DNA from: CAYYGL01 sp964471235
GTDB lineage: Bacteria; Calditrichota; Calditrichia; RBG-13-44-9; J075
DNA: 27,787 nucleotides
Direction: 5' to 3'
Assembly: GCA_964471235.1 (NCBI GenBank)
Contig: CAYYGL010000050.1
Span: forward strand, 1 to 27,787
Made by a program: the position numbers and the translations under genes. The notes under the pieces are model-generated. The model made no database searches. It had not been told where the DNA came from and saw only the letters and a list, made by a program, of their open reading frames with translations. This document shows, in pieces, positions 1 through 7,513 of this stretch (its first letter is position 1; every line of letters starts with the position of its first letter).

Positions 1-430
1 GGATTCGCTGCCGTTCCAGCGGGTGGGGCGGCATCTGATAAACCGACTTCCGTTCCCCATGAGAGATAGGGTCATTTCCATCGTAGGGATTCCCCAGTCC
101 ATCAAAAACTCTGCCCAGCATTTCTTCCGATACCACAATACTGAATGGTTCACCGCTGGCAACAATTTCGCTCCCCGGGGCAATTCCGTGCATATCCCCC
201 AGCGACATGGAGAGGACCCGGTCCTCCCGAAATCCCACCACTTCTGCCAGGTAAGGCTGTTGTTGCTGACGGGGATATACTTTACAGACCTCTCCCACTG
301 CCATCGAGGGACCGGTGGATTCCACCAACAACCCCACCACCTGAACCACCTTGCCATACGTCCTCACCAGGGATAAATCGTTGATGGCATCCTGTAAAAC
401 CGCCAATTTTTGTTGAAAAGAAGTTTCCAT
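1..430 (-). CDS. fliI: Flagellum-specific ATPase FliI, N-terminal part (cut by window edge)
   Basis: FliI is the cytoplasmic ATPase of the flagellar type III export apparatus; with FliH it delivers substrates to the FlhA/FlhB gate. I translated the minus strand by hand: the protein starts METSFQQKLAVLQDA and about 143 residues are visible. They cover the N-terminal beta-barrel and the beginning of the nucleotide-binding domain, including the stretches GLLVESTGPSMAVGE and GRVFDGLGNPYDG, which are typical of FliI and F-type ATPase relatives. The Walker A motif lies beyond the window. The ATG overlaps the fliH stop by one base (TAATG), indicating translational coupling. It is the last gene seen of the left flagellar operon; fliJ and hook genes would be expected further left. 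Identity is secure; the 3' end is not visible. Confidence 0.93.
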   Translation of the reverse strand, partial: METSFQQKLAVLQDAINDLSLVRTYGKVVQVVGLLVESTGPSMAVGEVCKVYPRQQQQPYLAEVVGFREDRVLSMSLGDMHGIAPGSEIVASGEPFSIVVSEEMLGRVFDGLGNPYDGNDPISHGERKSVYQMPPHPLERQRI

Positions 431-1143
431 TATTCTTTCGATTGCGATTTTTCAACCGCAGTGGCTATTTTGATTAATTGACGCTGCATTTCCGCCAGCC
501 GGGTCTCCAGCCGGGCATCCAATTTTGCATTGCTGCCATCGATGATGCATCCGCCACGGGATATCCCAGCATCGGTGATGATACGCAAGTCTTCCATATC
601 AGGGATACTTTTTTGTAATTGGGGCATCATCTCCTGTAACGCCTTTTGATCATCCGGATGAATGAAAATTCTTATCTTACCCTCAATAGCCAAATTTGTT
701 AGCAATTCTCTTAATGTTTTCTCAATTAAATTTTGTTGAGCTTCACTTAATGCACCCACAATTTTTTCAGTCATTTTAAAAACCAGATCTAACAGGGCTT
801 TTTCATGATCCCGAAGTAATTTTTCCCGCTCTTCTTCCAGGGTCTTCAATATGGTATCAACATTGGCGATTAGCGTTCCCAGGTGTGCCTCCGCCTCCTG
901 ATAGCCCTCCACTTTTCCTTCGTCGAATCCCCTTTGATAACTCGCAGTTAATTCCGCCTGAAATTCGTCTGGGGTGATATGGAGATATTCAACTGTCGGG
1001 GGGCTGCCATTCGTTGCAGTTCCATCGGATGGATCGGTTGTTGCTTCCGAAGCTTCCGGTTCTGCTACATTTCCTGCGGAGATGATTTTTACCCCGGAAA
1101 TGGGACCTCGAATCTTGATCACCCGTTTAGGTAATGATAACAT
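430..1143 (-). CDS. fliH: Flagellar assembly protein FliH
   Basis: FliH is the regulatory and stator-like partner of the FliI ATPase and links it to the C-ring and FlhA. The protein shows a short basic N-terminus (LPKRVIKIRGP), a low-complexity linker rich in E, T and S, a long charged helical region (about residues 60-120) and a C-terminal domain like the V-ATPase E subunit with GGCIIDGSNAKLDARLETRL. I chose the ATG at 1143 (237 aa): it has AGGGG eight bases upstream and overlaps fliG by only 17 bp. A longer start at 1182 (250 aa, 56-bp overlap) has only a weak, adjacent GGAAG. The gene sits between fliG and fliI, the usual place. Identity is supported mainly by context and C-terminal pattern, since FliH diverges fast. 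Confidence 0.88.
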   Translation of the reverse strand: MLSLPKRVIKIRGPISGVKIISAGNVAEPEASEATTDPSDGTATNGSPPTVEYLHITPDEFQAELTASYQRGFDEGKVEGYQEAEAHLGTLIANVDTILKTLEEEREKLLRDHEKALLDLVFKMTEKIVGALSEAQQNLIEKTLRELLTNLAIEGKIRIFIHPDDQKALQEMMPQLQKSIPDMEDLRIITDAGISRGGCIIDGSNAKLDARLETRLAEMQRQLIKIATAVEKSQSKE

Positions 1144-2164
1144 CTTCTTTACCCCTGCCGCTGATAACGATTTCACCTTCATCTTCCAACTGTTTCACCA
1201 CCTCAATAATCCTGCGCTGGGCTTCTTCCACCTCTTTCAAGCGGACCGGACCCATAACCTCCAGGTCTTCTTTCAATAGAGTAGCAGCCCGTTCGGACAT
1301 ATTGTTTAATATCTTCTCCTTCACCTCTTCATCAGCGGCTTTTAATGCCAATGCCAGGTCTTTCTTATCTACATTCTTCAAAATCTTCTGAATACCCCGA
1401 TCATCAATCATCACCAGGTCTTCAAACACAAACATCTGGCTCTTAATCTCCATCGCCAGGTCCGGGTCCACTTCTTCAATATAAGAAAGAATGGTGCGTT
1501 CCGTTGCCTTATTGGATTGATTGAGAATTTCCGCCAGCGCCTGCGACCCCCCGGTTTTACTCATATCCTCGGAGATGACGCTCTCGGCAAGGGAGTCGAT
1601 GACCTCTTCCAATTCCCGTAAAAGCTGAGGAGAAATTTTGCCCAGGGTGGCAATCCGATAAGCAACATCCGCCCGCAGTTCTTCCGGAAATTCCGCCAGA
1701 ACATCAGCCGTTTGTGACGGTTCCAGGTAAGAAAGGATCAGGGCGATGGTTTGAGGATGTTCTTTGATCAGGAAATTACCCAGTTGACTGGCATCCGCTT
1801 TTCGCAGGGTGGTAAATCCATAGGACTGCATCGATGCCCGCAGTTTATCTACCAGATCCCGAGCTTCATTTAATCCGAATGCTTTTTCCAAAACCCCCTG
1901 GGCAACCTCTAATCCACCGGTGGCAACATATTCCCGGGCTTTGATGAGCTGCAAAAATTCCTCATTGACCTTCTTGATGGTAGTCGACAAAACCGAATCA
2001 ATTTTAGCGATTTCGGTACTAAGTTTCAGGGTATCGTTTCTGCTCATATTTTTTAACACCGACGCCGCCACTTCCTCATCAAGCGAAATCAACAGGATAG
2101 CCGCTTTCTTCTTGCCCGATAATTCTTCGTCTTTAATGGCCACTTTTTCTAATGCTTTGGACAT
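1127..2164 (-). CDS. fliG: Flagellar motor switch protein FliG
   Basis: FliG is the rotor protein that meets the stator; it sits between the MS-ring protein FliF and the C-ring protein FliM. At 345 aa the length is normal. Visible family signs are the N-terminal GKKKAAILLISLDEEVAA, the middle-domain EHPQTIALILSYL (the EHPQ motif that binds FliM), and a C-terminal domain with charged helix residues in VFEDLVMIDDRGIQKIL that match the torque helix. The ATG at 2164 is preferred over an in-frame GTG at 2170, because AAAGGGG lies six bases before the ATG and would abut the GTG. It follows fliF by 73 bp and overlaps fliH. Confidence 0.97.
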   Translation of the reverse strand: MSKALEKVAIKDEELSGKKKAAILLISLDEEVAASVLKNMSRNDTLKLSTEIAKIDSVLSTTIKKVNEEFLQLIKAREYVATGGLEVAQGVLEKAFGLNEARDLVDKLRASMQSYGFTTLRKADASQLGNFLIKEHPQTIALILSYLEPSQTADVLAEFPEELRADVAYRIATLGKISPQLLRELEEVIDSLAESVISEDMSKTGGSQALAEILNQSNKATERTILSYIEEVDPDLAMEIKSQMFVFEDLVMIDDRGIQKILKNVDKKDLALALKAADEEVKEKILNNMSERAATLLKEDLEVMGPVRLKEVEEAQRRIIEVVKQLEDEGEIVISGRGKEDVIIT

Positions 2165-2237
2165 GCTCACCCCTTTAAGACCATTGGTTTTTTACTGGTA
2201 TTCTGTCACATTCGTGTGAGTAAGTTACCCCTACCTG

Positions 2238-3875
2238 TTACACTTCTTCCTCTTCTTCTTCCAACAACCACACCCTTAACAGCTTGCTGGCTACTTCCGG
2301 ATTTTCCCGCACATACTCATTTACTTTATCGTTAATTTGATTGCTGATCCGCGGTCGAAAAAATTGAGTCGGCTTGATCATGGTAGCCGATTCCTGCTCT
2401 TCTTCCGGCTCCGCTCCCGCTTCATTTTCCGGTTCTTCCAGAGCCGGAATCTCTTCTTCCTCTCCCAGTTCGGAATAGGTCTTTGCCGGCATCCGAGTCT
2501 GCTCCAGGCTCTTGATCTGGGCTTGCAATTCTTCACTCTTCGTTCTTACCTGGGTGAGGATGGAGCGCATCAAAAAGATAGCACCGATAATTACCAGGAC
2601 AATCAACAACTTTTGCAATACATCCGGATAATCACCAAGGGGGGTATCCGGTTTCACCACGTCATCTTCCCAGTTGTCGGGGCTGAATTCCATGTTCACG
2701 ATAGAGAATTGATCATTACGGTCTTCCCGGAATCCAACCGCGGTTTTGACCAACGTCTCCAATTGCCGTATCTCTTCCGGATCGCGTGGTACATATCGAA
2801 CCTTCTCTTCACCGTCTTTATCGGTATACACTTCTTTTCGATTGTTGACCAATACCGCAACCGAGAGATGTTCAATATTGCCCACCTCTTCGACAATTTT
2901 TTGGATGGTGCTGGAATTTTCATAATTGGTAATGGTATTGGATGATTTGGATGAGGCGGCGCTGTTTTCCAGGGGGTTGCTTTCTTCCAGGGTTTCCTCA
3001 CTGACCGGTGCACTTTTATCCGGGTCTACTTCCCGGATGGTTTTTTCCACCTGCGCCCAGTTCAGTTCCGCTGTCACCTGAACAATGGCATTCCCGGGAC
3101 CCACCCGCATTTCCAGCACTTTCTGTGCCTTTTCCGCCAGGTCTTTCTCAATTTTCTGGGCAAATTCCAATTGAGTGCTGCTTAACGCCAGGGTACTGGC
3201 GGGATTACGATTTTGACTGAGGATACGCCCCCGGGTATCGGTAATGGTCACATTCTCCGGTTCCAGCCCCTCTACACTGCTGGCAACCAGATTGGCAATC
3301 GCCTCTATCGTCATGGGCGGTGGAGGAGAACTTCGTTTCAGCTTTAATTGCACCGAGGCGGTTGGGGCTTTCTGATCCTGGGTAAACAGTCGTTCCCGGG
3401 GGATAACGATAAACACCGATGCCCGATCCACCACATCGATGCTTCGGATGGTTCGGGCTAATTCTCCTTCCAGCGCTCTTTTATAGGCAATTTGCTGCCG
3501 GAATTCCGTAACCCCTAATTCCTGCTTATCAAAAATTTCATACCCAACCGAGCCCGTTTCCGGCAGTCCGTCTTTGGCAAATTCCAAACGCAGTTCATAT
3601 ACCCGGTTGGTGGGGACCATAATAGACCGCCCACCATCCTGTAATTTATATTTGATATTCATCCCTTTCAATTTTTCCACTATTTCAGCGGCGTCTTTGG
3701 GAGAAAGGTCGGTAAATAACGGCTCGTAAGGTGTGGATGAGGTCCAAACAAAGAAGATGATCAAAATTGATAAAATCCCTACCCCGACCAGAGTTAACAG
3801 AACCTTCTGCTGAGGAGTTAACCCGGAAAGGAACTGATTCAATTGAAATCGAAAGCGAGCGAAGAAATCATTCAT
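2238..3875 (-). CDS. fliF: Flagellar MS-ring protein FliF
   Basis: FliF forms the MS ring in the inner membrane, the foundation on which the rod, C-ring and export gate assemble. The 545-aa protein has the expected plan: a first membrane helix at about residues 25-46, ring-building motifs next (DLSPKDAAEIVEKL, GSVGYEIFDKQELGVTEF), the periplasmic YscJ/FliF domain, a second membrane helix near residues 432-452 (LLIVLVIIGAIFLMRSI), and a cytoplasmic tail ending in KLLRVWLLEEEEEEV that binds FliG. The start at 3875 has AAGGGA about nine bases upstream. About 224 bp separate it from fliE with no gene in between. The tail is notably acidic. Confidence 0.97.
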   Translation of the reverse strand: MNDFFARFRFQLNQFLSGLTPQQKVLLTLVGVGILSILIIFFVWTSSTPYEPLFTDLSPKDAAEIVEKLKGMNIKYKLQDGGRSIMVPTNRVYELRLEFAKDGLPETGSVGYEIFDKQELGVTEFRQQIAYKRALEGELARTIRSIDVVDRASVFIVIPRERLFTQDQKAPTASVQLKLKRSSPPPPMTIEAIANLVASSVEGLEPENVTITDTRGRILSQNRNPASTLALSSTQLEFAQKIEKDLAEKAQKVLEMRVGPGNAIVQVTAELNWAQVEKTIREVDPDKSAPVSEETLEESNPLENSAASSKSSNTITNYENSSTIQKIVEEVGNIEHLSVAVLVNNRKEVYTDKDGEEKVRYVPRDPEEIRQLETLVKTAVGFREDRNDQFSIVNMEFSPDNWEDDVVKPDTPLGDYPDVLQKLLIVLVIIGAIFLMRSILTQVRTKSEELQAQIKSLEQTRMPAKTYSELGEEEEIPALEEPENEAGAEPEEEQESATMIKPTQFFRPRISNQINDKVNEYVRENPEVASKLLRVWLLEEEEEEV

Positions 3876-4099
3876 CGTGTCATTCCCTTGGCAACTTCCG
3901 GTTAAATGTTTATGATTACAGAATCGAACTTTCCTGACCTGTGGGGATTGAGGAACCCATTGATAAGTTGGTCATTGCTCATTGACTTTTCTTTGAATGG
4001 AACGAAACATGACAAGGTCAGCGGGCTTTTTGCCCTCCCCCTGTAAAATTGTCTCAACTGTTCCGCTCAAAGAACATCCTACCCCAACACCCGCATCGA

Positions 4100-4396
4100 T
4101 TACAATTGCATCCGCATCAATTCCTGGTATCCTTCAATCAGCTTGTTGCGAATTTCCAGCATTAATTCCAACCCGATGCGTGCTTTTTCGGCGTCAATCA
4201 TTACCTGGTGTAAATCGGTGATCTCTCCGCGAACAAACTCTCCGGCAGTGGAAGCGGCATTCTCCTGTAACTCATTGATTCCCCGAAGCGCCTCCCGAAA
4301 GGTATCGGCAAAACCGGGATCATCCGGGTTCCTCACGTTCTGCCCGTTTTCGGGAGAAATCAGTGATATCAACGAATTATCAATTTTTTCTACCAT
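4100..4396 (-). CDS. fliE: Flagellar hook-basal body protein FliE
   Basis: FliE is the adaptor between the MS ring/export gate and the proximal rod and is one of the first exported subunits. The 98-aa product ends in the family hallmark pattern, with DLHQVMIDAEKARIGLELML followed by EIRNKLIEGYQELMRMQ. The ATG at 4396 is preferred: GGGGAG lies five bases upstream, while an in-frame TTG at 4399 would be too close to it. It lies between the small gene at 4465-4782 and fliF, in the classic flgB-flgC-fliE-fliF order. Confidence 0.96.
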   Translation of the reverse strand: MVEKIDNSLISLISPENGQNVRNPDDPGFADTFREALRGINELQENAASTAGEFVRGEITDLHQVMIDAEKARIGLELMLEIRNKLIEGYQELMRMQL

Positions 4397-4464
4397 CAAA
4401 ACTCCCCTTGTATTTTACTGGTGAAATTTGTAGGCGATTGCTACCCGATACCTCGAAGAACGGT

Positions 4465-4782
4465 TCACCCCTTCAAATCGATAATCTGTCCCTTTTCCCG
4501 AAAAAACTTTTGCTGTTGTTCCACATAAGCCCGAATTTCCCGTTTGGCTTTGGGGAACAATCGTTCGAAAAAAGCTTGCTCCTGACGGGTTAAGCGCGTC
4601 AGTGTCTGAAGTTCATCCGGCAGGGTTACCTTCTGGCGCCCTACCACTTTTGATTTCTCACGGCTTTTCTGCTGGTGAACCTTGCTTCCCTGAACCGGGG
4701 AAGGTTCCTTTTGAACTGGATGCCCCCGGAAATTTTGATTGGTATATGGAACCGGCGGTTTCGGGGTCGATTGTATCTTCAT
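4465..4782 (-). CDS. Small uncharacterised protein between flgC and fliE
   Basis: I do not recognise this 105-aa protein as a named flagellar component. It is very likely translated: AGGAG lies eight bases before its ATG, it is co-directional with and closely spaced to flgC and fliE, and it ends cleanly. The N-terminal 50 residues are basic, proline- and glutamine-rich and probably disordered. The C-terminal half is ordered-looking: DELQTLTRLTRQEQAFFERL, then a helix rich in K, E and Q, and a terminal GQIIDLKG. There is no signal peptide or membrane helix, so it should be cytoplasmic or an unfolded export substrate. Its place between rod genes suggests a rod-, export- or chaperone-related role, which is inference from position only. 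Confidence 0.8.
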   Translation of the reverse strand: MKIQSTPKPPVPYTNQNFRGHPVQKEPSPVQGSKVHQQKSREKSKVVGRQKVTLPDELQTLTRLTRQEQAFFERLFPKAKREIRAYVEQQQKFFREKGQIIDLKG

Positions 4783-4838
4783 TATCCTAACTCCTGAACT
4801 TTATCCTTCTCGATCAAACCCACCTGATGAGCAACGCC

Positions 4839-5333
4839 CTAAATATTCAAGGCTTCCTTTGCCATCTGCTTTACCGAATCGATACTGCTGATGTTCGCTT
4901 CATAAGAGCGGGTGGTGTTGATCATGTCCACCATTTCCGAGACCACATTCACATTGGGCTTCAATACGTATCCGTCTTCATCGGCATCCGGATGAGTGGG
5001 GTCGTATACCCGTTGAAATTTACCAGGGTCGTTGACAATCTCTGCCTTTACCCCCTGGTATGTGTTGTTGAGCACCCGCACCGAAGGATTGAAAGGAAAA
5101 TGGGCTTTGTCAGTTCGTTTTAATTGAAGTTTACTTTTACGGAGAATTTTCTCGAATAGCGGAACATCCTTGCTTTTCATCCGGGCAATTTTCCGGCGAT
5201 ACGGTTCGCCAGTTTCAGTTCGAGTGGTATTGGCATTGGCAATGTTGGAAGCAATCGCATCCATTTTTTTGCGTTGGGCACTCAGCCCGCTGGCACTGAT
5301 GTTTAAAGCAGTAAATACGGATTCCAATTTCAT
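4839..5333 (-). CDS. flgC: Flagellar basal-body rod protein FlgC
   Basis: FlgC is a proximal rod subunit secreted through the flagellar export gate and polymerised in the periplasm. The 164-aa protein begins with the rod-protein signature: FTALNISASGLSAQRKKMDA, followed at once by IASNIANANTT. It ends with the family tail: VNVVSEMVDMINTTRSYEAN and a final helix VKQMAKEALNI. The middle part is slightly longer than in enteric FlgC. The start at 5333 has a purine-rich GAGGAAGAAG upstream. It lies 120 bp downstream of flgB. Confidence 0.97.
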   Translation of the reverse strand: MKLESVFTALNISASGLSAQRKKMDAIASNIANANTTRTETGEPYRRKIARMKSKDVPLFEKILRKSKLQLKRTDKAHFPFNPSVRVLNNTYQGVKAEIVNDPGKFQRVYDPTHPDADEDGYVLKPNVNVVSEMVDMINTTRSYEANISSIDSVKQMAKEALNI

Positions 5334-5453
5334 ATCTTCTTCCTCATCATGTTAAAAGGGGTTTTGTCAATCGGTTACGAGAAACAATCCCGCACCTTCC
5401 GGGAGGAGATTCCCCAACCCACGCCACGCATGTTTTCGCCTCAAATAGATGAA

Positions 5454-5873
5454 CTACCGATCAAATCGCCCTTTAATGCTGGCACGCAATGCAGCAAAAT
5501 TGGCGCTGATAATTCGACTGGCATACATGAATCGGATTTCATTTTTGACCTGCTCAACGACCTGCTTATCGATATCCACATTGTTCACTCCGCTGTAATA
5601 GTCATCCGATTTATTTTCCAGTACCTGCGGTCGAACCTCCCGTACCCGCAATCTACCCAGGGGAATATGCCGTTCATCGGTTTGGATGCCGCTCAGATGT
5701 TTACGCAACTGACGTTGCAGCAACTCTTCAAATTTCACTTCTTTTTCCCGGTACCCAACGGTATTGACATTGGAAATATTGCTGGAAATGGTACGCTGAC
5801 GAAGCGAATAGACATCCAGAGCCTTGTTGAGAAGCGGAATATTGGTTTGCTCCAGTATGAAATTCCTTATCAT
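5454..5873 (-). CDS. flgB: Flagellar basal-body rod protein FlgB
   Basis: FlgB is the other proximal rod subunit. The protein has the typical rod N-terminus LLNKALDVYSLRQRTISSNI then SNVNTVGYRE, and the C-terminal NNVDIDKQVVEQVKNEI with RISANF-like residues (RIISANF). I set the start at 5873 (139 aa), because a perfect AGGAGG lies nine bases upstream. The open frame continues upstream to 5981, but that would include the promoter itself and residues unlike FlgB. It is the first gene of the left operon; a sigma-54 promoter at 5908-5923 gives a predicted leader of about 24 nt. Confidence 0.96.
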   Translation of the reverse strand: MIRNFILEQTNIPLLNKALDVYSLRQRTISSNISNVNTVGYREKEVKFEELLQRQLRKHLSGIQTDERHIPLGRLRVREVRPQVLENKSDDYYSGVNNVDIDKQVVEQVKNEIRFMYASRIISANFAALRASIKGRFDR

Positions 5874-5882
5874 AAAACGCTG

Positions 5883-5888
5883 CCTCCT
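5883..5888 (-). promoter_or_regulatory. Consensus ribosome binding site of flgB
   Basis: The minus strand reads AGGAGG here, nine bases before the ATG at 5873. It decides the flgB start against the longer open frame and lies inside the short leader predicted from the sigma-54 promoter. Confidence 0.85.
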
Positions 5889-5907
5889 TGCATTTTTTGA
5901 TGAATAT

Positions 5908-5923
5908 GGCAATTGCGGTGCCA
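5908..5923 (-). promoter_or_regulatory. Sigma-54 (-24/-12) promoter of the flgB operon
   Basis: The minus strand reads TGGCACCGCAATTGCC. This is the RpoN consensus TGGCAC-N5-TTGC with the GG and GC dinucleotides exactly ten bases apart. Counting from the -12 C at 5909, transcription should begin near 5897, leaving about 24 nt before the flgB ATG. Sigma-54 promoters need an AAA+ enhancer-binding activator, which for flagella is a FleQ/FlrC-type protein; none is encoded in the window. The match quality and placement make this one of the firmest regulatory calls here. Confidence 0.85.
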
Positions 5924-6325
5924 CTTTATGCCCCATTTCGCTAATCAAGAGGAAAGTGTTGAGAATTAAGCCGTTTAGCAATTTCAGTTGATAATCTCCC
6001 CGGGTTAGAAATGTTTAAAATCGTTGAAAAAGCAACCAGAGGTGTTTAAAAATCCGTCACCCGAACAGCCGAATTTTCTCCATTAATACGATTTTTAAAT
6101 TGTGCCCTTCCATTATCGTATTTATTTTAGTGAGTCGCTATTCAGTTGGCTTGCCACAGAAAGTACAGGGGGCATTGAGAACATGAAAAAATTTACCAAC
6201 CAAACGGGATATCCAAGAAATTTTACCGAAGTTATTGCGTTATTTCCGGCTTTTCCCTTGAATTCCTTTTCTGAAAACTCTGTGGTGGAATAGTTACTTT
6301 AGTGATAACTATTCAAGTGCCCCCA

Positions 6326-6362
6326 ATGCCAACGGCATCCCGTTGGGTCAGGGCGCCGTTGG
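6326..6362. repeat. Overlapping alternative hairpins
   Basis: CCAACGG (6329-6335) pairs perfectly with CCGTTGG (6340-6346) over a four-base loop. The same left arm extended by one base, CCAACGGC (6329-6336), pairs equally perfectly with GCCGTTGG (6355-6362). A third option is ATGCC/GGCAT (6326-6330 with 6334-6338). These pairings exclude each other. The motif CCGTTGG is thus directly repeated 16 bases apart. Function unknown. Confidence 0.6.
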
Positions 6363-6539
6363 AGGAATGAACACGCTTGCAAACGCCGCGGGTACCTGCG
6401 ACGAAATACCCGAATAATTACGCTTAGTGTAATTCGAGTGACACAAAACCGCTTTAATGAAGCTTACCTTCTTTCAAATTAGACCTTCTGTTCACTTAAT
6501 TCGGAGATCATCAATATGGCGGAGTTAAAGAAAAGAGGA

Positions 6540-6562
6540 TATGGATAATCCTCCTATCCATA
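6540..6562. repeat. Perfect 8-bp hairpin
   Basis: TATGGATA (6540-6547) and TATCCATA (6555-6562) pair perfectly around a seven-base loop, ATCCTCC, which itself is complementary to a Shine-Dalgarno-like GGAGGAT. No run of T follows, so this is not a standard terminator on the plus strand. Confidence 0.55.
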
Positions 6563-6611
6563 AACCCTTAGGATGGTTGTAGCGGTATATTCCACTCTCC
6601 TCCTTTCATCC

Positions 6612-6663
6612 CCTCACTCTTGGAATATCGAGGATCCCGATCTGTCGGGAAGAGGGGGTGAGG
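6612..6663. repeat. Compound inverted repeat before the lipoprotein gene
   Basis: Outer arms CCTCAC (6612-6617) and GTGAGG (6658-6663) with adjoining TCTT/AAGA enclose an inner perfect hairpin TCCCGA-TCTG-TCGGGA (6635-6650). An A8 run follows. The form resembles dispersed intergenic palindromes; only one full copy is seen in this window, though GGGTGAGG and a nearby CCTACT recur upstream of the foldase gene at 11006. Confidence 0.55.
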
Positions 6664-6718
6664 TAAAAAAAACACCTACTTAACCATGAATAAGCTCTAT
6701 TTAACATTGGGGGTAATT

Positions 6719-7372
6719 ATGTCAGTCAACCGTTTATTTTTTTCCACCATCTTTTTTGGGGCACTCTGGTTTCTTTTCATCGGGTGCGGTTCCGGCAAAA
6801 TTAATGTTCATACCGAGCGTGCCCCACAAACCGGGTTCGGGCAGTTAAAAACTTTTGGGTTGGTACGTTTAAGTGCCGACCAGCCCAAAATAGAGCGGGA
6901 GATATTAATGATGATCCGCCATCGCCTGGAAGCGCAAGGGCTGAAGTATGTAAACCAGCAAGCCGACTTTTTAGTGGCTGTTAAGTTTTATACCGGCAAA
7001 TTGACGGAATATGTGCCGCCGTCTTCTCTGACTTCGAGGGATTTTCGACCCGATCGAAGCGGGAGACGAGAGAACGATCTTCGGCGAGCCGGGCTGCGGC
7101 GCACTGAAACCGACCGGATGCGATCCGAGGTTCACAAAACCGTTCACTTCTTCGAAGGGTATGTGGATACCGTTATGTATCAAAACATCCAGGTGTTCTT
7201 TGTGCGCCCGGTCGATCGGGAGAGTGTGGATATTTTATGGCATGGTGAGGTAGACAGCCGCAACAACAAAGACGATATCCTGACGGTGGCGCCGAAAATG
7301 ATCAGGGAATTGATGAAAGAATTTCCGCCTGAAGATACCCCGGTTTCTCGCCACCCCAACCGTCGACAATAA
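6719..7372 (+). CDS. DUF4136-like lipoprotein
   Basis: Predicted 217-aa secreted lipoprotein. A signal peptide with a long hydrophobic core (LFFSTIFFGALWFLFI) ends at GC, placing the lipidated cysteine at residue 23; phenylalanine at -3 is off-consensus for a lipobox. The mature part resembles the DUF4136 family: an early GQLKTFGLVR strand, a predicted helix, QADFLVAVKFY, and near the end ILWHGEVDSR followed by a helix ending in FP. Function of the family is not established. The start at 6719 is favoured over the ATG at 6686 because GGGGG precedes it at about six bases and it gives a shorter, standard signal peptide. A basic segment near residues 105-135 (RPDRSGRREND region) is unusual for the family. 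Family assignment is from pattern only. Confidence 0.72.
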   Translation: MSVNRLFFSTIFFGALWFLFIGCGSGKINVHTERAPQTGFGQLKTFGLVRLSADQPKIEREILMMIRHRLEAQGLKYVNQQADFLVAVKFYTGKLTEYVPPSSLTSRDFRPDRSGRRENDLRRAGLRRTETDRMRSEVHKTVHFFEGYVDTVMYQNIQVFFVRPVDRESVDILWHGEVDSRNNKDDILTVAPKMIRELMKEFPPEDTPVSRHPNRRQ

Positions 7373-7398
7373 TCAAGACCACTGCACCTGCATCATCT

Positions 7399-7425
7399 AA
7401 CGGCACCATCCTTTCCGTTCTTTTT
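7399..7425 (+). terminator. Weak candidate terminator after the lipoprotein gene
   Basis: AACGG (7399-7403) and CCGTT (7415-7419) can pair across an 11-base loop and are followed directly by CTTTTT. The stem is short, so termination would be inefficient at best. Confidence 0.3.
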
Positions 7426-7449
7426 ATTGCCTTGTTTGTATTTTCCTCT

Positions 7450-7504
7450 CCGACCTCTTAAATTCCGGCACTTGTGAAGTGAAACCTTCTGAGAAGGAGG
7501 TCGG
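7450..7504 (+). promoter_or_regulatory. Folded mfd leader covering the ribosome binding site
   Basis: CCGACCTC (7450-7457) is perfectly complementary to GAGGTCGG (7497-7504). Within it sit two small perfect hairpins, CACTT-GTG-AAGTG (7469-7481) and CCTTC-TGA-GAAGG (7485-7497), giving a three-way-junction shape. The only Shine-Dalgarno of mfd, AAGGAGG (7494-7500), is buried in the closing helix. It could act as a translational switch. I do not match it to a known riboswitch class. Confidence 0.4.
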
Positions 7505-7513
7505 GTTACTTTT

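Larger units (their letters stand above)
5924..6718. other. Gene-poor divergent intergenic region with many inverted repeats
   Basis: About 795 bp separate the flgB promoter from the lipoprotein gene. I see no convincing protein gene. The longest open frame (6102-6293, GTG start) has no ribosome site and an unstructured composition. Very short frames with Shine-Dalgarno-like sequence exist, for example a 10-codon frame from 6515 to 6547 preceded by GGAG. The stretch 6320-6440 is unusually palindrome-rich, and further hairpins lie at 6540-6562 and 6612-6663. No sigma-54 match facing right was found. Confidence 0.6.

Noticed and set aside
5874..5981. Longer flgB start at 5981 (175 aa)
   Set aside because: Would translate through the sigma-54 promoter and ribosome site; the extra residues are unlike FlgB, and AGGAGG points to 5873.
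6102..6293. 63-codon open frame in the flgB/lipoprotein intergenic region
   Set aside because: GTG start with no ribosome site, composition unlike a folded protein, and no neighbour relation; an internal ATG at 6183 has only a distant G-run upstream.
6326..6440. c-di-GMP riboswitch or integron attC site
   Set aside because: I looked for GEMM core sequences and for the paired GTTRRRY/RYYYAAC core sites; only an isolated GTTGGGT is present, without the partner site.
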